Shown here piece after piece: positions 6,030 to 7,679 of a DNA stretch of 7,679 nt. The DNA lies in the NCBI GenBank assembly GCA_900766645.1, contig CAAFWD010000116.1:1-7679 (forward strand). The letters are read 5' to 3'. The notes under the pieces were generated by a model. The model was not told where the DNA came from and ran no database searches. It was given only the letters and a program-made list of their open reading frames with translations. The position numbers were made by a program, and so were the translations under genes. Position 1 is the stretch's first letter. The number at the start of each line of letters is the position of its first letter. The stretch comes from an uncultured Cetobacterium sp. (GTDB lineage: Bacteria; Fusobacteriota; Fusobacteriia; Fusobacteriales; Fusobacteriaceae).

Positions 6030-6080
6030 AAGGTCAGATTTTTTCTCTATAAAAGGGATTAGTCTGACCTTTTTTATTTT
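6030..6080 (+). terminator. Rho-independent terminator of the DUF3870 gene
   Basis: AAGGTCAGA (6030-6038) pairs exactly with TCTGACCTT (6063-6071). Inside, TCTCT (6044-6048) can pair with AGGGA (6054-6058) around a 5-base loop, giving a two-part stem. A T-rich run follows to 6080. It begins 32 bases after the stop codon. Confidence 0.85.
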
Positions 6081-6119
6081 TAAACTCAAACAACTAATAT
6101 AAATTGGGAGGTAGTTACT

Positions 6120-6899
6120 ATGTATAAGATTGGAATATTTGATTCAGGTGTTGGTGGTTTAACTGTTTTAAAGGAGATCCAAAAAATTAAAGAAAACTTG
6201 GAAATTATTTACTATGCTGATACTTTTAATTCTCCATATGGCAGCAAAACTATGGAAGAGGTTAAAGGATTTTGTACTAACATTGTTAAATTTTTTATTG
6301 ATAATCAAGTAGATCTTATTGTAATTGCATGTAATACTGCGACGGTTGCTTCTATTGAACATTTAAAAACTATTACAGATATTCCAATTATTGGAGTTAT
6401 AAATCCAGGGGCAACTGAAGCTCTCAATGTTACTAAAAATAAAAAAGTTGCAGTTTTAGCTACACCTTTAACTGTTAAATTAAATGCTTACGAAAAAGAG
6501 ATTTCTAAATTAAAAAAGAATGTTGAGGTTTATCAAAAGGGTTGTGAATTACTTTGTCCTATGATTGAAAAAGGATGGGAAAATCATGAAGATAGAGATA
6601 TTATTTTAAAAAACTATATTAAAGATATCCCAGATGATGTAGATACTCTTATTTTAGGATGCACTCATTACCCTTTAATTGAGCAAGATATAAAAAAATT
6701 CTTTAATAAAAATATTATTAATCCTGCAAATTACACTAGGTTGGCTGTGGAAAATACAATCAAAAATATCTCTAAAAAAGATAACGCTTCTAAAAATTCA
6801 ATAGATTTCTTTATTAGTGGGGAACTAAAAGAGTTTAAAAATATAGCTGCTGATGTTTTAAATATAGATATAAATACAATTTACAGATTAAGATTTTAA
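6120..6899 (+). CDS. murI: Glutamate racemase
   Basis: A cytosolic, cofactor-independent enzyme converting L-glutamate to D-glutamate, which MurD adds to the peptidoglycan stem peptide. At 259 residues it has the normal length. FDSGVGGLTVL (7-17) carries Asp8 and Ser9 of the active site. YADTFNSPYGSKT (32-44) is the substrate loop, with Ala33 where Gly is common. ACNTATV (70-76) holds catalytic Cys71, and LGCTHYPL (179-186) holds the second catalytic Cys181 and His183. FFISGEL near the C-terminus is also typical. GGGAGG lies 8 bases before the ATG. It follows the DUF3870 terminator; the 40 bases between hold only a weak -10-like TAATAT (6095-6100), so its promoter is uncertain. No terminator was found after it, but the following gene has its own promoter. 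Confidence 0.95.
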   Translation: MYKIGIFDSGVGGLTVLKEIQKIKENLEIIYYADTFNSPYGSKTMEEVKGFCTNIVKFFIDNQVDLIVIACNTATVASIEHLKTITDIPIIGVINPGATEALNVTKNKKVAVLATPLTVKLNAYEKEISKLKKNVEVYQKGCELLCPMIEKGWENHEDRDIILKNYIKDIPDDVDTLILGCTHYPLIEQDIKKFFNKNIINPANYTRLAVENTIKNISKKDNASKNSIDFFISGELKEFKNIAADVLNIDINTIYRLRF

Positions 6900-6917
6900 T
6901 ATTGTGATTTTTTTATC

Positions 6918-6945
6918 TTTTATCCTCTAAAATATATGTTATAAT
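6918..6945 (+). promoter_or_regulatory. Candidate extended -10 promoter of the DedA gene
   Basis: TATAAT (6940-6945) is preceded by TGT, forming an extended -10. The -35 is weak, with TTTTAT at 6918-6923 at a 16-base spacing. Transcription would start near 6952, leaving about 25 bases of leader with the GGAGG site. Confidence 0.55.
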
Positions 6946-6976
6946 ATAAAATAGAAAATCATTTTTGGAGGAACAA

Positions 6977-7576
6977 ATGGAAACACTTATTAATAATATT
7001 GGAGATTTTTTTCTACATTTAGGATATATTGGAATTTTTATTATGATGGCTCTAGAAGCTTCATTTTTTCCTTTTCCATCTGAAGTTGCTATGATCCCAG
7101 CTGGATTTTTAGTTTCCCAAGGAAAGTTGGATTTAACTGTGGCTTTATTAGCTGGTACTTTTGGAAGTATTCTAGGAGGTTCTGTTAACTACATGATTGC
7201 TAAACGTTATGGTAAAAATTTTATTATAACCTACGGTAAATATCTTTTTATAGATGATAAAAAACTTGTGGAAATAGAGAAACTATTTAGAGATCGTGGA
7301 AAAAGCATTGTTTTTTTTGGAAGGTTTATCCCTGTTGTTAGACAATATATATCATTCCCTCCTGGAATGTCAGGTATGCCATATATTCCTTTTGCTGTTT
7401 TTACAGGTCTAGGGTCTTTTATCTGGGTATCTTTTCTAGCTTATGTTGGGTATTTCTATGGTGGAAACTACCAATCTGTAAATTATATACTTCTTAAATT
7501 TAAGTATATTATTATAGGGTGTCTTGTCCTATTTACAGTATATAAAGTTGCTGTCTTTTTAAGAAAAAACAAGTAA
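6977..7576 (+). CDS. DedA/SNARE-associated-type inner-membrane protein, possible lipid flippase
   Basis: A 199-residue integral membrane protein of the DedA family, several members of which translocate undecaprenyl phosphate or phospholipids across the membrane. The ATG at 6977 has GGAGG 5 bases upstream; the in-frame TTG at 6965 overlaps that site and is rejected. Hallmarks are the first re-entrant segment with Glu27 in ALEASFFPFPSE (25-36), then GTFGSILGGSVNYMIAKRYG. The second motif, FFGRFIPVVRQYISFPPG (113-130), carries Arg116, Pro119 and Arg122. MSGMPYIPF follows, then two closing membrane helices at about 140-160 and 171-194, and a basic tail. The substrate cannot be read from sequence. 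Its position after murI would suit a carrier-lipid recycling role in wall synthesis, but it has its own promoter. No terminator is visible before the window ends. Confidence 0.88.
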   Translation: METLINNIGDFFLHLGYIGIFIMMALEASFFPFPSEVAMIPAGFLVSQGKLDLTVALLAGTFGSILGGSVNYMIAKRYGKNFIITYGKYLFIDDKKLVEIEKLFRDRGKSIVFFGRFIPVVRQYISFPPGMSGMPYIPFAVFTGLGSFIWVSFLAYVGYFYGGNYQSVNYILLKFKYIIIGCLVLFTVYKVAVFLRKNK

Positions 7577-7679
7577 AAGTACGTTACGGAAAGACTTTAA
7601 GTTGAATTAATGCTATTTTTTCAAAAAAATAAATTTTTTATATATTTTAATATAAAAATAACCCTCTATAAAGTCTCAA
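7577..7679. other. Noncoding end of the window
   Basis: No reading frame with a ribosome site was found in these 103 bases. AGACTTTA (7592-7599) recurs as its reverse complement TAAAGTCT (7669-7676). TTTTTATAT (7635-7643) pairs with ATATAAAAA (7650-7658). Neither is a convincing terminator for the DedA gene. They may belong to the control region of a gene beyond the edge. Confidence 0.3.

Noticed and set aside
6168..6362. Minus-strand open frame opposite murI
   Set aside because: It is a shadow of conserved murI codons with a low-complexity Asn/Ile/Phe-rich product.
6965..6976. Upstream in-frame TTG for the DedA gene
   Set aside because: It overlaps the GGAGG ribosome site that serves the ATG at 6977.
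6022..7588. Shared CGTAACGTA word after the DUF3870 gene (6022-6030) and, inverted, after the DedA gene (7580-7588), with CGTAAC also in the 3729-3750 palindrome
   Set aside because: A 9-base match and one 6-base match are weak evidence in this length, and the contexts differ; there is no element structure.
1..7679. Mobile element, CRISPR array, tRNA or rRNA
   Set aside because: No transposase or integrase frame, no regularly spaced repeats and no cloverleaf-like or ribosomal segment was seen.

Overview
The window is a very AT-rich stretch of chromosomal DNA, well under one third G+C by eye. Arg is mostly AGA and Leu mostly TTA, and most genes have a strong GGAGG-type ribosome binding site. 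The gene set (a lipoprotein PBP4-type carboxypeptidase, a DhaT-like Fe-alcohol dehydrogenase, MscS, a DUF3870 protein, MurI and DedA), together with the base composition and signs of a diderm envelope, fits Fusobacteriota (a Fusobacterium or Cetobacterium relative). A low-GC clostridial relative is the main alternative. The taxon is an inference; no rRNA or other marker is present.

Layout. Bases 1-291, minus strand: the first 97 codons of an HlyD/EmrA-type membrane fusion protein, cut by the window edge. It is divergent from dacB (449-2032, plus), which encodes a lipoprotein D-Ala-D-Ala carboxypeptidase/endopeptidase. The space between them carries a promoter on each strand and a perfect 12-2-12 palindrome placed like a repressor operator for the efflux gene. 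dacB ends in a strong hairpin terminator. A 370-base AT-rich leader with direct repeats and palindromes then precedes the Fe-alcohol dehydrogenase gene (2403-3551), which has its own strong terminator. A second unit follows: a pore-loop cation channel with the unusual filter TVGTG (3685-4620) and an MscS-type mechanosensitive channel (4709-5599), with no terminator between them. A textbook TTGACA-17-TATTAT promoter then serves a 104-residue DUF3870 protein (5683-5997), which ends in a terminator. murI (6120-6899) and a DedA-family membrane protein gene (6977-7576) close the window.

How the genes may fit together. dacB (peptide trimming), murI (D-glutamate supply) and the DedA protein (possible lipid-carrier flippase) all touch cell-wall or envelope metabolism. 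The two channels suggest turgor or ion control. The dehydrogenase belongs to fermentative metabolism. Most units have their own promoter and terminator, so this looks like ordinary core-genome housekeeping rather than an island. I see no transposase, integrase, tRNA, rRNA or CRISPR array. The least explained items are the DUF3870 gene with its consensus promoter, the TVGTG channel paired with MscS, and the palindromes upstream of the efflux and dehydrogenase genes.
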